A stretch of 64,000 bases of DNA. It comes from Pseudaquabacterium terrae (GTDB taxonomy: Bacteria > Pseudomonadota > Gammaproteobacteria > Burkholderiales > Burkholderiaceae_C). The first letter of the stretch is position 1; each line of letters begins with the position of its first letter. A model generated the notes under the pieces. It was given only the letters and a program-made list of their open reading frames with translations, ran no database searches and was not told where the DNA came from. Shown one piece after another: positions 63,425-64,000 of this stretch. The translations under genes were made by a program, and so were the position numbers. The stretch lies in NCBI RefSeq assembly GCF_013266755.1, contig NZ_JABRWJ010000007.1, forward strand, positions 186,001-250,000. The letters are read 5' to 3'.

Positions 63425-64000
63425 TCAATGCGCGGGCGCGGTGGCTTCCGCGAGTTCGGGGGTGCGGTTCTCGCCGGGCACGGCGCCGCGCGCGAACAAG
63501 GTGTAGACCGTCGGCACGACGAAGATCGTCAGCAGCGTGCCGACCGTCATGCCGCCGACGATGACCCAGCCGATCTGCTGCCGGCTCTCGGCGCCGGCGC
63601 CGCGCGCCAGCGCGAGCGGCAGCGCGCCGAGCACCATCGCGCCGGTGGTCATCAGGATCGGCCGCAGCCGCAGCGACGCTGCTTCGATCGTCGCCTCGAG
63701 CACCGGCCGCCCCTGTTCGCGCAGCTGGTTGCTGAATTCGACGATCAGGATGCCGTGCTTGGTGATCAGCCCGACCAGCGTGATCAGGCCGATCTGCGAG
63801 TAGACGTTCAGCGTGCCCCCGGTCAGCTGGATCGCACCGAGCGCACCGACCATCGACAAGGGCACCGACAGCATGATCACGAACGGGTCGACGAAGCTTT
63901 CGAACTGCGCCGACAGTACCAGGAAGATGAACACCAGCGCGAGCACGAAGACCAGCGCGAGCGCCCCGCTGGACGAGCGGAATTCACGCGAAACCCCGTT
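63425..64000 (-). CDS. RND-family efflux pump permease, C-terminal part (5' end outside window)
   Basis: The last 191 codons of an AcrB/MexF-type inner-membrane pump; the frame is open to the right edge. LALVFIFLVLSAQFESFVDPFVIMLSVPLSMVGALGAI is the typical transmembrane helix region after the second periplasmic loop. QIGLITLVGLITKHGILIVEFSNQLREQG and ASLRLRPILMTTGAMVLGALPLAL, plus GGMTVGTLLTIFVVPTVYTLF, are the conserved RND endings. GLITKHGILIVEF (rather than GLVAKNAILIVEF) is common in the HAE1 group. It heads a set of three leftward genes with the binding protein and hybrid kinase. Confidence 0.94.
   Translation of the reverse strand, partial: NGVSREFRSSSGALALVFVLALVFIFLVLSAQFESFVDPFVIMLSVPLSMVGALGAIQLTGGTLNVYSQIGLITLVGLITKHGILIVEFSNQLREQGRPVLEATIEAASLRLRPILMTTGAMVLGALPLALARGAGAESRQQIGWVIVGGMTVGTLLTIFVVPTVYTLFARGAVPGENRTPELAEATAPAH

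Overview
The window reads as one chromosomal segment of a high-GC beta-proteobacterium, most likely a Burkholderiales member of the Rubrivivax/Leptothrix/Comamonadaceae kind. The reasons are the strong GC bias at third codon positions, the gene block alaA-hom-thrC-mobB-moeA-moaD followed (after insertions) by moaE and clpB, a Bug-type tripartite tricarboxylate transporter, and dispersed repeats of the form GCCCCCAGCTCGCTTCG typical of the group. No transposase, integrase, phage gene or CRISPR array was seen. Coding density is high and many genes overlap by ATGA or TGATG.

Layout. 1-3.4 kb: the end of a thioredoxin-reductase-like flavoprotein, a response regulator/hybrid histidine kinase pair, and tRNA-Pro(UGG). 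3.4-9.8 kb: housekeeping and amino-acid genes (RraA-like protein, Lrp/AsnC regulator, EamA exporter, metallo-beta-lactamase-fold hydrolase, acetolactate-synthase-like ThDP enzyme, threonine dehydratase, LysE exporter, MocR regulator). 11.3-20.6 kb: a TetR-controlled catabolic operon made of a TctC/TctB/TctA carboxylate transporter, an enolase-superfamily enzyme, a Gfo/Idh/MocA dehydrogenase, a DUF993 aldolase-like protein and two TIM-barrel isomerases. An inverted repeat ATTCACC-N4-GGTGAAT in front of both tetR and tctC is a convincing operator. 20.6-25.7 kb: an MFS transporter with a divergent AraC regulator, then a cassette of two large roadblock/LC7-tailed proteins flanking a small ComFB protein.

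25.7-29.4 kb: NAD synthesis (nadA-nadC, convergent nadB). 29.5-32.4 kb: a TonB-dependent receptor and a periplasmic solute-binding protein. 32.5-41 kb, minus strand: clpB with a heat-shock-like promoter, an acyltransferase, an MFS exporter, a MerR regulator, an acyl-CoA-dehydrogenase-fold protein lacking the usual catalytic Glu paired with a flavin reductase (probably a two-component monooxygenase), and moaE. 41-48.2 kb: an inserted dapA-like gene, then moaD, moeA, mobB, thrC, hom and alaA. 48.3-51.3 kb: a Mth938-fold protein, a Bcp peroxiredoxin with a structured leader, and a PIN-PhoH ATPase preceded by an 11-codon leader ORF that runs into an intrinsic terminator. 51.3-57.2 kb: secreted M3 and S8 peptidases and propionyl-CoA synthetase. 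57.3-60.4 kb: NlpC/P60 hydrolase, moaA and a second moeA. 60.4-64 kb: a second hybrid kinase, an ABC-type solute-binding protein and the end of an RND efflux pump.

The best candidates for undescribed biology are the roadblock-ComFB-roadblock cassette, the DUF993/enolase/TTT catabolic operon with its operators, the phoH leader ORF/terminator, and the degenerate acyl-CoA-dehydrogenase/flavin-reductase pair. All calls come from reading the sequence; no database search was possible.
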